The notes: generated by a model from the letters alone, not told the origin. A DNA stretch of 64,000 bases from an uncultured Ellagibacter sp. (GCF_934617235.1 NZ_CAKTTZ010000003.1:27385-91384), one strand, 5' to 3'; shown: positions 34,801 to 42,787, counted from the first letter of the stretch. Numbers and translations are program-made.

Positions 34801-36776
34801 GCGGTGGATTCTTTCGCTTGCCCAGGATTGAGTTCCGCCTGGTCGTTCCCTGATCCCAACGCCGCAACCTGCTTGCGGTAGCGATCGCGCGCGAGGAGTG
34901 CGGCACCGTAGGCGCCCATGTTGCCCGCAATGTCGGGGCGCACGGCATGCACGCCTGCGAGCTGCTCGAACGCGCGCAGCACGGCGTCGTTCAAGAACGT
35001 ACCGCCCTGCACGATGACCTTCGTGCCCACATCATGCGGGTCGCGGATTTTGATAACCTTGAACAGCGCATTTTTGATGACCGAGATAGCCAGGCCCGCG
35101 GCGATGTCACCCACCGTGGCGCCTTCCTTCTGCGCCTGCTTCACGCGGGAGTTCATGAACACGGTGCAGCGGCTTCCCAGGTCAACAGGGTTTTCCGCAT
35201 GGATTGCCGTCTTGGCGAACTCGGAAACGTCCAGGTTCAAGCCCGTCGCGAAGCTCTCGATGAAGCTGCCGCAGCCCGACGAGCACGCCTCGTTCAGCAT
35301 GATATGGTCGATCACGCCGTCCTTCACGCGCAGGCACTTCATGTCCTGGCCGCCGATGTCGAGGATGAATTCCACGCCCGGAAGCATCTGCTGAGCGCCG
35401 CGCAGGTGCGCGACCGTCTCGATCTCGCCCGAGTCGACGCGCAGCGCCTCTAAGAGCAGTGCTTCGCCGTATCCCGTAACCGTGGCGTGGCCGATGGTGA
35501 CAAGCGGTTCGCCCGTTTCGGCGTCGACCGGCATCTCGTTGTAGAGCTTGGCGATGGCGGCCTTCGCGCACCCCAAAACGTCGCCTTTGTTCGATACGTA
35601 ATGCGACCAGAGCAGGCTGCCTTCCTCGTCGATGAGCGTCGCCTTGAACGTGGTCGAGCCCGCGTCGATACCCAGATAGGCCACACCCGTGTAGTCCATG
35701 AGGCTCTCGCGCTTCACGCACTCGGCGGCGTGGCGCTCGTTGAACTCGTCGAGCTCGGCGTCGTTCGCAAACAGCGGCGGCAGGCGCACGACTTCGGAGC
35801 CCTGGATATCGCCCAGGTTCTTCAAGCGATCGAGCACATCGGAGAGCTTCTCGGCGCGCACGGTCTCGCTCGCCGCGCCCGCGATAGCGCAGCCGCTCGC
35901 CACGAACAGATGCGCGTTGTCGGGCACGATGCGGTGCTCCTCGTCGAGCTCGAGCGTCTCGTAGAAACGTTTGCGCAGCTCAGGAAGATACTGCAGCGGG
36001 CCACCCAAAAACGCCACGTAACCGCGGATGGGTCGGCCGCAAGCGAGGCCGGAGATAGTTTGCGTCACGACGGACTGGAAGATAGAGGCAGCGATGTCCT
36101 CCTTGCGCGCGCCCTCGTTCAAAAGCGGCTGCACGTCTGTCTTCGCGAACACGCCGCAGCGCGAGGCAATGGGATAGATGGTGGTCGCGTTTTGCGCGAG
36201 CTCGTTCAAGCCGCCCGCGTCGGTGTTCAGAAGCGCCGCCATCTGGTCGATGAATGCGCCGGTACCGCCTGCGCAGGTGCCGTTCATGCGCTGCTCGATG
36301 CCGTTGTCGAAGTAGATGATCTTCGCGTCCTCGCCGCCAAGCTCGATAGCAACGTCGGTTTTGGGAATGAAGGTCTCGACCGCGGTTTTGCTCGCGATAA
36401 CCTCCTGCACGAACTCGATGCCGAGCCACTGTGCCAAAAGCAGACCACCCGATCCAGTGATGGCGATCGTCATACGCTCATCCCCGAAGCCTTCGGCAGC
36501 CTCGGAGAGCACCTCCACGATCGTCGCGCGCACATCGGCGTGGTGACGGCGATAGACCGAGTACTTGACCTGGTCGCTTTCGTCCAAGATAGCAAGCTTC
36601 ACCGTCGTCGAGCCGACATCGATACCGATATGGAGCGCGTCTTTCACAACGGGTTCCCCAACCGGAGTCGCGTCAACCGTCGTGGTGCGGGGCGCACAAC
36701 CCTCGCCCGAGCATGCGCCAAGCGACGCCTTCTCGTCCGCCGTCAGTTCCTGATTGTTCATGTTTCCGTCTTCCAT
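31815..36776 (-). CDS. Giant acyl-CoA dehydratase activase-type protein (two ASKHA domains plus DUF2229)
   Basis: A 1653-residue protein. Residues about 48-310 form one BadF/BadG-type ATPase (GIDVGSTTVKLAI; NGTCAGGTGAFIDQ with cluster Cys near 168). Residues about 362-630 form a second (GIDAGSTTFKATLI; NEACSSGCGSFIES). After a linker (about 640-745) comes RCKGCSNACLLTV and a DUF2229/HgdB-like C-terminal half containing CYPSILVTGQIMEAV and QTGGGCRATNYISL. Related activases use ATP to pump one electron into 2-hydroxyacyl-CoA dehydratases; this fused form may carry its own reductase-like partner, with unknown substrate. It follows the TetR gene by 15 bp. Confidence 0.88.
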   Translation of the reverse strand: MEDGNMNNQELTADEKASLGACSGEGCAPRTTTVDATPVGEPVVKDALHIGIDVGSTTVKLAILDESDQVKYSVYRRHHADVRATIVEVLSEAAEGFGDERMTIAITGSGGLLLAQWLGIEFVQEVIASKTAVETFIPKTDVAIELGGEDAKIIYFDNGIEQRMNGTCAGGTGAFIDQMAALLNTDAGGLNELAQNATTIYPIASRCGVFAKTDVQPLLNEGARKEDIAASIFQSVVTQTISGLACGRPIRGYVAFLGGPLQYLPELRKRFYETLELDEEHRIVPDNAHLFVASGCAIAGAASETVRAEKLSDVLDRLKNLGDIQGSEVVRLPPLFANDAELDEFNERHAAECVKRESLMDYTGVAYLGIDAGSTTFKATLIDEEGSLLWSHYVSNKGDVLGCAKAAIAKLYNEMPVDAETGEPLVTIGHATVTGYGEALLLEALRVDSGEIETVAHLRGAQQMLPGVEFILDIGGQDMKCLRVKDGVIDHIMLNEACSSGCGSFIESFATGLNLDVSEFAKTAIHAENPVDLGSRCTVFMNSRVKQAQKEGATVGDIAAGLAISVIKNALFKVIKIRDPHDVGTKVIVQGGTFLNDAVLRAFEQLAGVHAVRPDIAGNMGAYGAALLARDRYRKQVAALGSGNDQAELNPGQAKESTAEKVEAADALNSDQAEAAGERSEGCEDSERSSTAAAAVPQVESASDQVASASAGRSEGCEASERSSADAEEAALQVKSTLLSLEQIESLAPTHKTVRCKGCSNACLLTVNDFGKDESTGKHRRFITGNRCEKGAGSLDKKSQQVPNLFEYKSKRLFDHYTPLSADKAPRGTVGIPCALNMYENYPFWFTFFTKLGWRVVLSDPSTKKTYEAGIESMPSESVCYPAKLSHGHIMNLLDKHPDFIWFPCSKWERQEDDTAGNHFNCPIVASYAEALRLNIDELRESSTQFLNPWLPYDKKEHLKKRLMVELIEAHPELMGEGVAAPTQADVDAAVDAAWAEDEAFKRDMRVKGTETLKWMEETGTHGIVLAGRPYHNDPEINHAIPELLTSFGLAVLTEDSIAHLGTLERPIRLVDQWMYHTRLYAAAKVATERRDLDLIQLNSFGCGLDALTTDQVQEILESAGKVYTVLKIDEVSNLGAARIRVRSLLAALKDQADEEAERTAKPASCPACDIEISPDAIPDAFNEKAAPEAQERMRQREGADTEFPRAVFTEEMKEQGYTILAPQMAPYHFELLVPIFSRFGYNVELLPSVDHGAVDAGLKYVNNDICYPSILVTGQIMEAVMSGRYDTDKLAVLITQTGGGCRATNYISLIRKALKAVGLAHIPVIAISFKDLGEHNPGFKITPKMLLQAVYALQYGDVLMQCLYRTRPYEVEPGSANRLFDHWMATCKGQLESGESYGRFKRTIRQIVEDFDTLPLQGEGTKPRVGVVGEILVKFHPTANNQIVDVIEREGCEAVVPGLIEFFLFGVAGGIFQKDPLGRSSKGALGSKVALSAIKKFRAPVNKALAESSRFNPPANIYELAEYASEILSLCNSMGEGWLLTAEMVELIKTGAPNVVCTQPFACLPNHVVGKAVIKELRRRYPESNIVAVDYDPGASEVNQLNRIKLMISVAKANLAEKEAEARAARDTFVNADGSHGKAQDAGKLEVETELA

Positions 36777-36791
36777 CGTTATCGCCTTCGT

Positions 36792-37418
36792 TTACAGCTT
36801 GATCGGATCGCCCGGTTTGATGAAGAAGAGCTTCATCGCGATAAGTGCCATGTCCTGGGAGCTCTCGCGCATGCCCGTCTCGACCCAACGCGTGATGACC
36901 CCCAGATACGCGCTCGCATAGAACGCGACGTAATATTGCACGAACGGCTCGGGATTGTTGCGATAGCGCTCGTGCAGGATGGTTTGGATGATTTCGGTGC
37001 ACAGCGCATCGCGCACGCGCGGCCCGAAGCTCGGGTCACCCTTGGGGCCCATCACCGCATGCAGGAAATCGCCCTGTTCGCGCAGGCAGTCGAACAGTTC
37101 CACCAAAAAGGGCATCGGGCGCTTGCTCACGCGATAGCGCATGACGTCTTTCAGGCCGATTGTCTGCATCTTAGCCTGAAGAGCATCGAGATCGGCCATG
37201 ATATCGCCCTCGAGCGCACGGAGCAGCCCGTCTTTGTCCCCGAAGATGTTGTAAAGCGTGCCCCGATTGAGCCCCGCGCGAGCGCACAGGTCGCTTGCGG
37301 AGAACCCGTCGAGCCCGCATTCCTCCGTCAGCTCGATGAAGGCCTCGCGCAGCGCCTGTTTCGAGCGCGTGATCCGCCGATCTTCGGAAGCGGCACCTTC
37401 GTTCGCCGAACATGCCAT
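36792..37418 (-). CDS. TetR/AcrR-family transcriptional regulator
   Basis: A 208-residue regulator. The DNA-binding part is residues about 12-60 (RRITRSKQALREAFIELTEE, SASDLCARAGLNRGTLYNIF), followed by an all-helical ligand or dimer domain (FVQYYVAFYASAYLGVITRW). ATG 37418 follows GGTGGAG and gives the compact family length; the frame extends to 37691 but that part is unlike TetR. It is first in an operon with the giant activase and probably controls it and itself through the operator at 37445-37467. Confidence 0.92.
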   Translation of the reverse strand: MACSANEGAASEDRRITRSKQALREAFIELTEECGLDGFSASDLCARAGLNRGTLYNIFGDKDGLLRALEGDIMADLDALQAKMQTIGLKDVMRYRVSKRPMPFLVELFDCLREQGDFLHAVMGPKGDPSFGPRVRDALCTEIIQTILHERYRNNPEPFVQYYVAFYASAYLGVITRWVETGMRESSQDMALIAMKLFFIKPGDPIKL

Positions 37419-37444
37419 AAGCTCCACCCCCCATTCGACAATCC

Positions 37445-37467
37445 GACCAATAATAAACATATTGTTC
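37445..37467 (-). promoter_or_regulatory. Candidate TetR operator in the tetR leader
   Basis: GACCAATA and TATTGTTC are inverted arms (seven of eight paired) around a 7-bp spacer in an AT-rich stretch. It lies between the -10 and the tetR start, where binding would block transcription. Confidence 0.5.
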
Positions 37468-37476
37468 AATAGCGTG

Positions 37477-37505
37477 ATTGTAGCGAGCGGACACGCGAAT
37501 GGCAA
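37477..37505 (-). promoter_or_regulatory. Promoter of the tetR-activase operon
   Basis: TTGCCA at 37500-37505, 17-bp spacer, TACAAT at 37477-37482 on the minus strand, about 58 bp before the tetR ATG. Confidence 0.75.
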
Positions 37506-37570
37506 CGGATTCACGCCCTGTTTACACAGGTTTTGCTGGAAAAACAGGAAGGCGGCAAAGCGTTGGCCGC

Positions 37571-37660
37571 TCGTCTTCCCGCCGCCGCACCGAATCGCCG
37601 TCGTTTTCCCGCTAAAACGGTGACGGCTGTCGTTTCCCCTCCAAAACAGGGTATCCTGTT
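37571..37660. repeat. Three degenerate 29-bp tandem repeats upstream of UPF0210
   Basis: Units begin TCGTCTTCCCGCC at 37571, TCGTTTTCCCGCT at 37601 and TCGTTTCCCCTCC at 37630. The last unit ends in a perfect 16-bp palindrome AACAGG-GTAT-CCTGTT (37645-37660), 60 bp before the UPF0210 start. An operator role is possible. Confidence 0.5.
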
Positions 37661-37720
37661 CGGAGAAATCAACAACCCGTACGCTATTCAAATGCCCATT
37701 CGCGAGAGGGAGAGCGCTTT

Positions 37721-39085
37721 ATGCAAATCACACCTGCCGAAATCGCCGAAACACTGGCGATGGTGAACAAGGAGCATCTTGACATTCGAACGATCACGCT
37801 CGGATTGAACCTGCGAGGATGCACCGATTCGGACGTCAACACGATGGCCCGCAAGGTCTACGACCGCATGACCACCGCAGCCGAGCAGCTCGTTCCCACC
37901 GCCGAACAGCTCGAGCGCGAATACGGCATCCCCATCGTAAACAAGCGAATCTCGGTGACGCCCATCGCCGAGATCTGCGCGGCGACCGACGCCCGCGACC
38001 TGTCGCCTATCGCTGTGGCCATGGACAAGGCCGCGAAGGTCGTCGGCGTCGACTTCGTCGGCGGCTTCTCCGCCCTCGTGCACAAGGGCGCATCGCGCGC
38101 GGACAACAACCTTATGGACTCCATCCCCGACGCCCTCGCCGCGACCGACTTCGTGTGCTCGAGCGTGAACGTAGGCTCGACGCGCGCGGGTATCAATATG
38201 GACGCCGCTTTCAAGATGGCAGGCATTGTGAAGAAGACCGCCGAGGCAACTGCCGATCGCCAGTGCATCGGCGCAGGTAAACTGGTTGTTTTCTGCAATG
38301 CCGTGGAGGATAACCCCTTCATGGCGGGCGCGTTCCATGGTTCGGGCGAGGCCGACGCCGTCGTGAACGTGGGCGTTTCGGGCCCGGGCGTTGTGCGTTC
38401 GGTGCTCGCTAACATGCCGAAGGACGCCGACATGACCGCCATCTCGGAAGCGATCAAGGCGACCGTCTTCAAGATCACGCGCGCGGGCGAGCTCATGGCT
38501 CGCGAGGCGAGCAAGCGCCTGGGCGTGACGAAGGGCATTCTCGATTTGTCGCTCGCGCCGACGCCGGCCGAGGGCGACTCGGTCGCGGAGATCCTGGAAA
38601 CCATCGGCGTCGGAAAGTGCGGCGGCCCGGGCACCACGGCCGCGCTCGCCATGCTCAACGACGCGGTGAAGAAGGGCGGCGTCATGGCGTCGTCGAGCGT
38701 CGGCGGGCTTTCGGGCGCGTTCATTCCCGTCTCGGAAGATGCCGGCATGATCCGCGCAGCCGAGGCAGGCGCCCTTTCCCTTGAGAAGCTCGAGGCCATG
38801 ACCTGCGTCTGCAGCGTGGGCCTCGATATGATCGCCATCCCGGGCGACACCTCGGTGGAAACGATCTTCGGCATCATCGCCGACGAGTGCGCCATCGGCA
38901 TGATCAACAACAAGACCACCGCCGTGCGCGTCATCCCCGCCATCGGCAAGAAGGTCGGCGACCGACTGGAATTCGGCGGCCTTCTGGGATACGCCCCCGT
39001 CATGCCCGTGAACGGACACGCCGGCACCGTCTTCGCCCACCGCGGAGGCCGCATGCCCGCCCCGATCAACAGCTTGAAGAACTAG
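37721..39085 (+). CDS. UPF0210 / DUF711 family protein (PFL-fold)
   Basis: A 454-residue protein of the DUF711 family, which has the pyruvate formate-lyase barrel fold but no known reaction. Family segments: LDIRTITLGLNLRGC near residue 20, VDFVGGFSALVHKGA near 110, VCSSVNVGSTRAGINMDA, FHGSGEADAVVNVGVSGPGV and GHAGTVFAHRGGRMPAPINS at the end. Homologues often follow a small ACT-domain gene; here there is none, and the gene instead faces away from tetR. A strong terminator follows, and a decayed copy of its 3' end lies 540 bp downstream. Confidence 0.93.
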   Translation: MQITPAEIAETLAMVNKEHLDIRTITLGLNLRGCTDSDVNTMARKVYDRMTTAAEQLVPTAEQLEREYGIPIVNKRISVTPIAEICAATDARDLSPIAVAMDKAAKVVGVDFVGGFSALVHKGASRADNNLMDSIPDALAATDFVCSSVNVGSTRAGINMDAAFKMAGIVKKTAEATADRQCIGAGKLVVFCNAVEDNPFMAGAFHGSGEADAVVNVGVSGPGVVRSVLANMPKDADMTAISEAIKATVFKITRAGELMAREASKRLGVTKGILDLSLAPTPAEGDSVAEILETIGVGKCGGPGTTAALAMLNDAVKKGGVMASSSVGGLSGAFIPVSEDAGMIRAAEAGALSLEKLEAMTCVCSVGLDMIAIPGDTSVETIFGIIADECAIGMINNKTTAVRVIPAIGKKVGDRLEFGGLLGYAPVMPVNGHAGTVFAHRGGRMPAPINSLKN

Positions 39086-39180
39086 CGATTCGGCAGATTG
39101 CCAGTTCTCATACTGTCCGCCTGAGCGAGCACGCCCCTTCTCAATGATTTCCCAAACAGGGGCTTTCGGAAGGTATAACA

Positions 39181-39228
39181 AAAAAACGATGCGGGGCTCG
39201 TCGGAATTCCGACGAGCCCCGCATTTTG
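39181..39228. terminator. Strong bidirectional terminator after UPF0210
   Basis: A perfect 36-bp palindrome centred on AATT (39189-39224, arms ATGCGGGGCTCGTCGG and its complement) with six A before it and TTTT after it. Confidence 0.9.
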
Positions 39229-39392
39229 TACCATGAGCATACAATTCTTACGTAGTCATCGTACTCAGCTTGAGCGAAAGACTCGATAAGATAAGTTTTG
39301 CCAGTCTGGCGGGCGCCATCGACCAGCAAGACCTTTCTCCTCGCACTGCTCTTCCAACGCTTCAAACTGCCGTATGCAAGTCGCTCAAGCAT
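39229..39392 (-). pseudogene. N-terminal fragment of an AAA ATPase (AAA_14/DUF4143 type)
   Basis: The open frame (39141-39392) begins MLERLAYGSLKRWKSSARRK and has a Walker A LLVDGARQTGKTYLIES, then AQAEYDDYV, as in the several-hundred-residue AAA_14 ATPases. Similarity stops after about 50 residues, where the frame enters the terminator at 39181-39228, so the rest of the gene has been lost. It is a remnant, not a working ATPase. Confidence 0.75.
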
Positions 39393-39410
39393 AGCGTTCT
39401 CTATCCCATT

Positions 39411-39501
39411 GCCTCTAACTCAACCAATTTTTAATCAATTATGCCTCTAAATCAACTAACTATTTCGCTAAATCGCCTCTAATTCAATTACTGCTATTTA
39501 G
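39411..39501. repeat. Three 32-bp AT-rich iterons
   Basis: GCCTCTAAyTCAA-type cores begin at 39411, 39443 and 39475, exactly 32 bp apart, in an AT-rich stretch directly upstream of the truncated ATPase on its strand. They could be an operator array of the lost gene. The intervals differ in sequence, but three units are too few to call CRISPR. Confidence 0.65.
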
Positions 39502-39627
39502 AAGATGAGACCGTCTTCGTGCCAGTCAAGCTTCGAAGACACTTTTCCCACACTTCCCTAGATAAAGAAGACACGGGCGAGAGGTTTCTGCTTTCGCTCG
39601 TGGACACCGACCATGGATTTCACGCTT

Positions 39628-39742
39628 TTCGGCTGCCTTCTGAGATATGCCCCGTCATGCCCGCGAACACGAGAACGCTGGCACCGTCTTCGCCCACTGC
39701 GGAGGCCGCATGCCCGCTCCGACCAACTCGCTGAAGAACTAA
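39628..39742 (+). pseudogene. Decayed duplicate of the UPF0210 3' end
   Basis: This 115-bp stretch aligns with 38972-39085, the last 114 bp of the intact UPF0210 gene. It keeps GCACCGTCTTCGCCCAC and GGAGGCCGCATGCCCG, and its last segment reads AGTVFAHCGGRMPAP, ending LKN-stop. A one-base deletion (CCCC for CCCCC near 39651) and a two-base insertion near 39672 break the frame. The rest of the gene copy is missing or unrecognisable. The surrounding interval 39393-39926 has no intact gene. Confidence 0.85.
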
Positions 39743-39763
39743 ACGGGCTGAAACATCTTTCGA

Positions 39764-39803
39764 AAATAAGGGGCCGAGCGAAATGTTCGGCACTTTATTT
39801 TTT
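39764..39803 (+). terminator. Terminator after the UPF0210 remnant
   Basis: AAATAAGGGGCCGA pairs with TCGGCACTTTATTT with two mismatches and runs into T6. It suits the remnant's former 3' end. Confidence 0.6.
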
Positions 39804-39856
39804 ACGGTGCGAAACCGTTTTTGGTACGCAAACAGCACCAACTCTAAAAACATCAA

Positions 39857-39887
39857 GAGGGGCCGAAGCACTTCACTTCGACCCCTC
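39857..39887 (-). terminator. Hairpin downstream of the YkgJ-like gene
   Basis: GAGGGG-CCGAAG pairs with CTTCG-CCCCTC around CACTTCA; on the minus strand a TTTTT run follows some eight bases later. It is a plausible but weak terminator for the gene at 39927. Confidence 0.45.
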
Positions 39888-39926
39888 CCCGTTAAGCAAG
39901 AAGCTCGAGAAAACCCACTCCCCTAT

Positions 39927-40211
39927 CTATCGAAACCTCAGCACGTATCCGCAGGTCGGCGGTAGGTGCCTTCCGAACAATGCGGCTGCGGGCGTCAAGC
40001 GCCGGCAACGCTCGCATTTCTTAAAGCGCTCGTCGTACACGCAACAGAGCCGCGAATCCTCATCGAGGAACTCGCACGGCGCCGAGAAGTCGATGCCGAC
40101 AGAGCCGTCTTCGTCGACTTCCCGTTCGTAGCAGCACATGCCGCAATGCATGCACACGTCCTCCCACGAGCCGCCGAACCACGCCCGCAGCGCCGCAATC
40201 GGCTTCGGCAT
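39927..40211 (-). CDS. YkgJ-like cysteine-cluster protein
   Basis: A 94-residue protein with CMHCGMCC near residue 20, then CEFL, CCVY and CERCRRL. This fits the YkgJ/UPF0153 CxxCxxCC family, presumed to bind an Fe-S cluster or zinc; function unknown. It starts seven bases after the ettA stop, so it is the second gene of that operon. Confidence 0.82.
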   Translation of the reverse strand: MPKPIAALRAWFGGSWEDVCMHCGMCCYEREVDEDGSVGIDFSAPCEFLDEDSRLCCVYDERFKKCERCRRLTPAAALFGRHLPPTCGYVLRFR

Positions 40212-40218
40212 CGTTCGA

Positions 40219-41898
40219 CTAGTCCCGCGTCAGCTTGCGGTGGAGGCGATGCGGCTTCGAAGCTTCCTCGCCCAAGCGCTCGACGCGATTCTTCTGATAG
40301 CTGTCGAAGTTGCCCTCGAACCAGAACCAGTTGCCCGGATTCTCGTCGGTACCCTCCCACGCGAGGATATGCGTGGCGATGCGGTCGAGGAACATGCGGT
40401 CGTGGCTCGTCACGACGGCGCATCCGGGGAATTCGAGCAGCGCCTTCTCCAAGCTGGAAAGCGTCTCGACGTCCAGGTCGTTCGTTGGCTCGTCGAGCAG
40501 CAGCAAGTTGCCGCCCTGCTTCAGCGTGAGCGCGAGATTCAGGCGATTGCGCTCGCCTCCTGAGAGCACACCAGCTGGTTTCTGCTGGTCAGAGCCTTTG
40601 AAGCCAAAGCTTGCCACATACGCACGACTCGGCACCTCAGTCTCGCACACCATCATGTAGTCAAGCCCGTCAGAGACCACTTCCCACACGTTTTTCTTGG
40701 GGTCGATACCCTCGCGTCCCTGGTCAACATAGGAAAGCTTCACCGTCTCGCCCAGCTCGAGCGTACCCGCGGTCGGCTGCTCCTTGCCAACGATCATCTT
40801 GAAGAGCGTGGACTTGCCCACACCGTTCGGGCCGATAACGCCCACGATGCCGTTGCGCGGCAGCTCGAACGACAGGTTGTCGATGAGCACGCGATCGCCG
40901 AAGCCCTTGCAAAGCCCGTCCACCTTGAGCACGTTCGCACCAAGGCGCGGACCTGCGGGAATATGGATCTCGGTGAAGTCAACCTTCTTCGACTGCGCGG
41001 CCTCGGCCACCATCTGGTCGTAGCGCTCCAGACGCGCGCGGCTTTTCGCCTGGCGCGCCTTCGGGGACGAGCGCACCCACTCGAGTTCTTCGGAAAGGCG
41101 CTTCGCCAACCTCTCGTCGCGCTGCTTCTGCGACGCCAGGCGTGCGGCCTTCGTCTCGAGGTAGGTGGTGTAGTTGCCCTTGTAGGGGTACAGATGCCCG
41201 CGGTCGACCTCGCAGATCCACTCGGCCACGTTGTCCAAGAAGTAGCGGTCGTGCGTGACGGCGAGCACCGCTCCTTGGTACTTGTGGAGGAACTGCTCGA
41301 GCCACAGGACGGACTCGGCATCCAAGTGGTTCGTCGGCTCGTCCAAAAGCAGCAGGTCAGGCGCCTCAAGCAGCAAGCGGCAGAGCGCCACGCGCCTGCG
41401 TTCGCCGCCGGAGAGCACGTTCACCGGCATATCGGGGTCGGGACACTGCAGCGCGTCCATCGCCTGCGAGAGCTGGCTGTCCAAATCCCAGCCGTCAACT
41501 GCGTCGATAGCATCCTGCAGCTCGCCCATTTCCGCCATGAGCGCGTCGAAGTCGGCGTCGGGCTCGGCCATGAGCCCGCCGATCTCGTTGAAGCGATCGA
41601 TCTTCGCCTTCACGTCGCCAAACGCGAGCTCGATATTCTCAAGCACCGTCTTGTCCTCATCGAGCGGCGGCTCCTGCTGAAGGATTCCCACGGTGTAGCC
41701 GGGCGTGAGGCGCGCCTCGCCGTTGGAGACCTCCTCCATGCCTGCCATCAGCTTCAAAAGCGTGGACTTGCCCATGCCGTTCGGGCCGACCACGCCGATC
41801 TTCGCGCCGGGATAGAACGACAACGTAACATCATCCAAGATCACCTTGTCGCCGTGCGCCTTGCGCGCCTTGTACATCTGGTAAATGAATTCGGCCAT
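40219..41898 (-). CDS. ettA: ABC-F protein EttA (energy-dependent translational throttle)
   Basis: A 559-residue protein with two ABC domains and no membrane part. Walker A GPNGMGKST and GPNGVGKST, signatures LSGGERRRVAL and LSGGERNRLNL, and Walker B LLLLDEPTNHLDA and LLLLDEPTNDLDV are all intact. An arm (HKYQGAVLAVTHDRYFLDNV region) and a charged linker (LASQKQRDERLAKRLSEELE) lie between them, as in EttA, which binds the ribosomal E site according to ATP/ADP level. Length and domain order match EttA better than antibiotic-resistance ABC-F proteins. Confidence 0.93.
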   Translation of the reverse strand: MAEFIYQMYKARKAHGDKVILDDVTLSFYPGAKIGVVGPNGMGKSTLLKLMAGMEEVSNGEARLTPGYTVGILQQEPPLDEDKTVLENIELAFGDVKAKIDRFNEIGGLMAEPDADFDALMAEMGELQDAIDAVDGWDLDSQLSQAMDALQCPDPDMPVNVLSGGERRRVALCRLLLEAPDLLLLDEPTNHLDAESVLWLEQFLHKYQGAVLAVTHDRYFLDNVAEWICEVDRGHLYPYKGNYTTYLETKAARLASQKQRDERLAKRLSEELEWVRSSPKARQAKSRARLERYDQMVAEAAQSKKVDFTEIHIPAGPRLGANVLKVDGLCKGFGDRVLIDNLSFELPRNGIVGVIGPNGVGKSTLFKMIVGKEQPTAGTLELGETVKLSYVDQGREGIDPKKNVWEVVSDGLDYMMVCETEVPSRAYVASFGFKGSDQQKPAGVLSGGERNRLNLALTLKQGGNLLLLDEPTNDLDVETLSSLEKALLEFPGCAVVTSHDRMFLDRIATHILAWEGTDENPGNWFWFEGNFDSYQKNRVERLGEEASKPHRLHRKLTRD

Positions 41899-41947
41899 TC
41901 GATAGACTCCCTATTGTCCTGGTCATTGCATACGTTGGCATATTGTA

Positions 41948-42787
41948 TCAAGCAAACGTCTGCAACAGCTCGAAGGTTTCCAAATCGTCGGGCACATGGA
42001 GATTGCCACCATACACGCTGCAGCCTTCGGCGAGATAGCGATCCTTGCGATGCGCCAAGTCGTCGTCCTCCGTATGGTAGAGCACGAGGTTTTCCACGCC
42101 GAGCTGCTCCGCCGTCGCGCATGCCTCGCGCACGGTCCCATGGTGAATCGGGTGGGGATTATAGCGCTCGATATCGGCATGACGACAGTAGGCCTCGTGG
42201 ACAAGCCACGCCGCCCCTTCGACATGCAAGAAGTTCTCGCTGGTCAGCGGCTCATCTCCGCTGCAGGCGAAAACCTTGCCCGGCGCGTATTCCATCGTGA
42301 ACCCGAACTGCTTGGCAGATCCAGTCGAGTGGATGTCGAAGAAGGTCACGGGGCGCCCGAGGATCTGCGCCGCGTCGCCTTCTTCAACCGCATGTAGGAA
42401 CACACGCTTGTCGATGAACGCCGACTCGCTCGGGCGAAGCAGCATATGGGCCAGCTTATCGGCGGCTGCCACGACATCGCCGTTTCCCCAGAAGTGGAAT
42501 TCCCCCTGATAGTTGCCACATTCCATGCCGTAGCACACCACACGGAGAATCCAAACGGACCCGAGCAGATGGTCGACGTGGGTATGGGTGACGAACAGGT
42601 CGTGGATGGAATGCCAATCGATGCCCGCACGCTCGAGCTGGGTCAAGATGCCGTTCCCGCCGCCCGCATCGACAAGGAACGTACGACCAGGTGCCTTCCC
42701 CATCGCGCCGTCATCCTGAAGCGCAAAGCACGCGTTGTAGCATTTCGTTGCGAGCGCATGGCCAGTGCCCAGCATCGTTAACCGCAT
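41948..42787 (-). CDS. RNase Z-like metallo-beta-lactamase-fold hydrolase
   Basis: A 279-residue cytosolic hydrolase. It has MLGTGHALATKCYNACF at the N-terminus and the metal-binding THTHVDHLLG near residue 75. More ligands lie in FACSGDEP and in HHGTVREACATA near 230. This matches RNase Z/arylsulfatase-like MBL proteins, but a tRNase-specific flexible arm is not evident, so the substrate is open. ATG 42787 has AAAGGG upstream and is preferred to ATG 42808. Confidence 0.83.
   Translation of the reverse strand: MRLTMLGTGHALATKCYNACFALQDDGAMGKAPGRTFLVDAGGGNGILTQLERAGIDWHSIHDLFVTHTHVDHLLGSVWILRVVCYGMECGNYQGEFHFWGNGDVVAAADKLAHMLLRPSESAFIDKRVFLHAVEEGDAAQILGRPVTFFDIHSTGSAKQFGFTMEYAPGKVFACSGDEPLTSENFLHVEGAAWLVHEAYCRHADIERYNPHPIHHGTVREACATAEQLGVENLVLYHTEDDDLAHRKDRYLAEGCSVYGGNLHVPDDLETFELLQTFA

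Noticed and set aside
31866..34853. 995-codon open frame on the + strand opposite the giant activase
   Set aside because: It is a GC-driven shadow of a clear protein; the translation is His/Arg/Val-rich with no domain, and the minus-strand frame has intact motifs throughout.
39411..39501. CRISPR array
   Set aside because: Only three units with a short conserved core, no cas genes, and the intervening sequence is AT-rich and partly similar.
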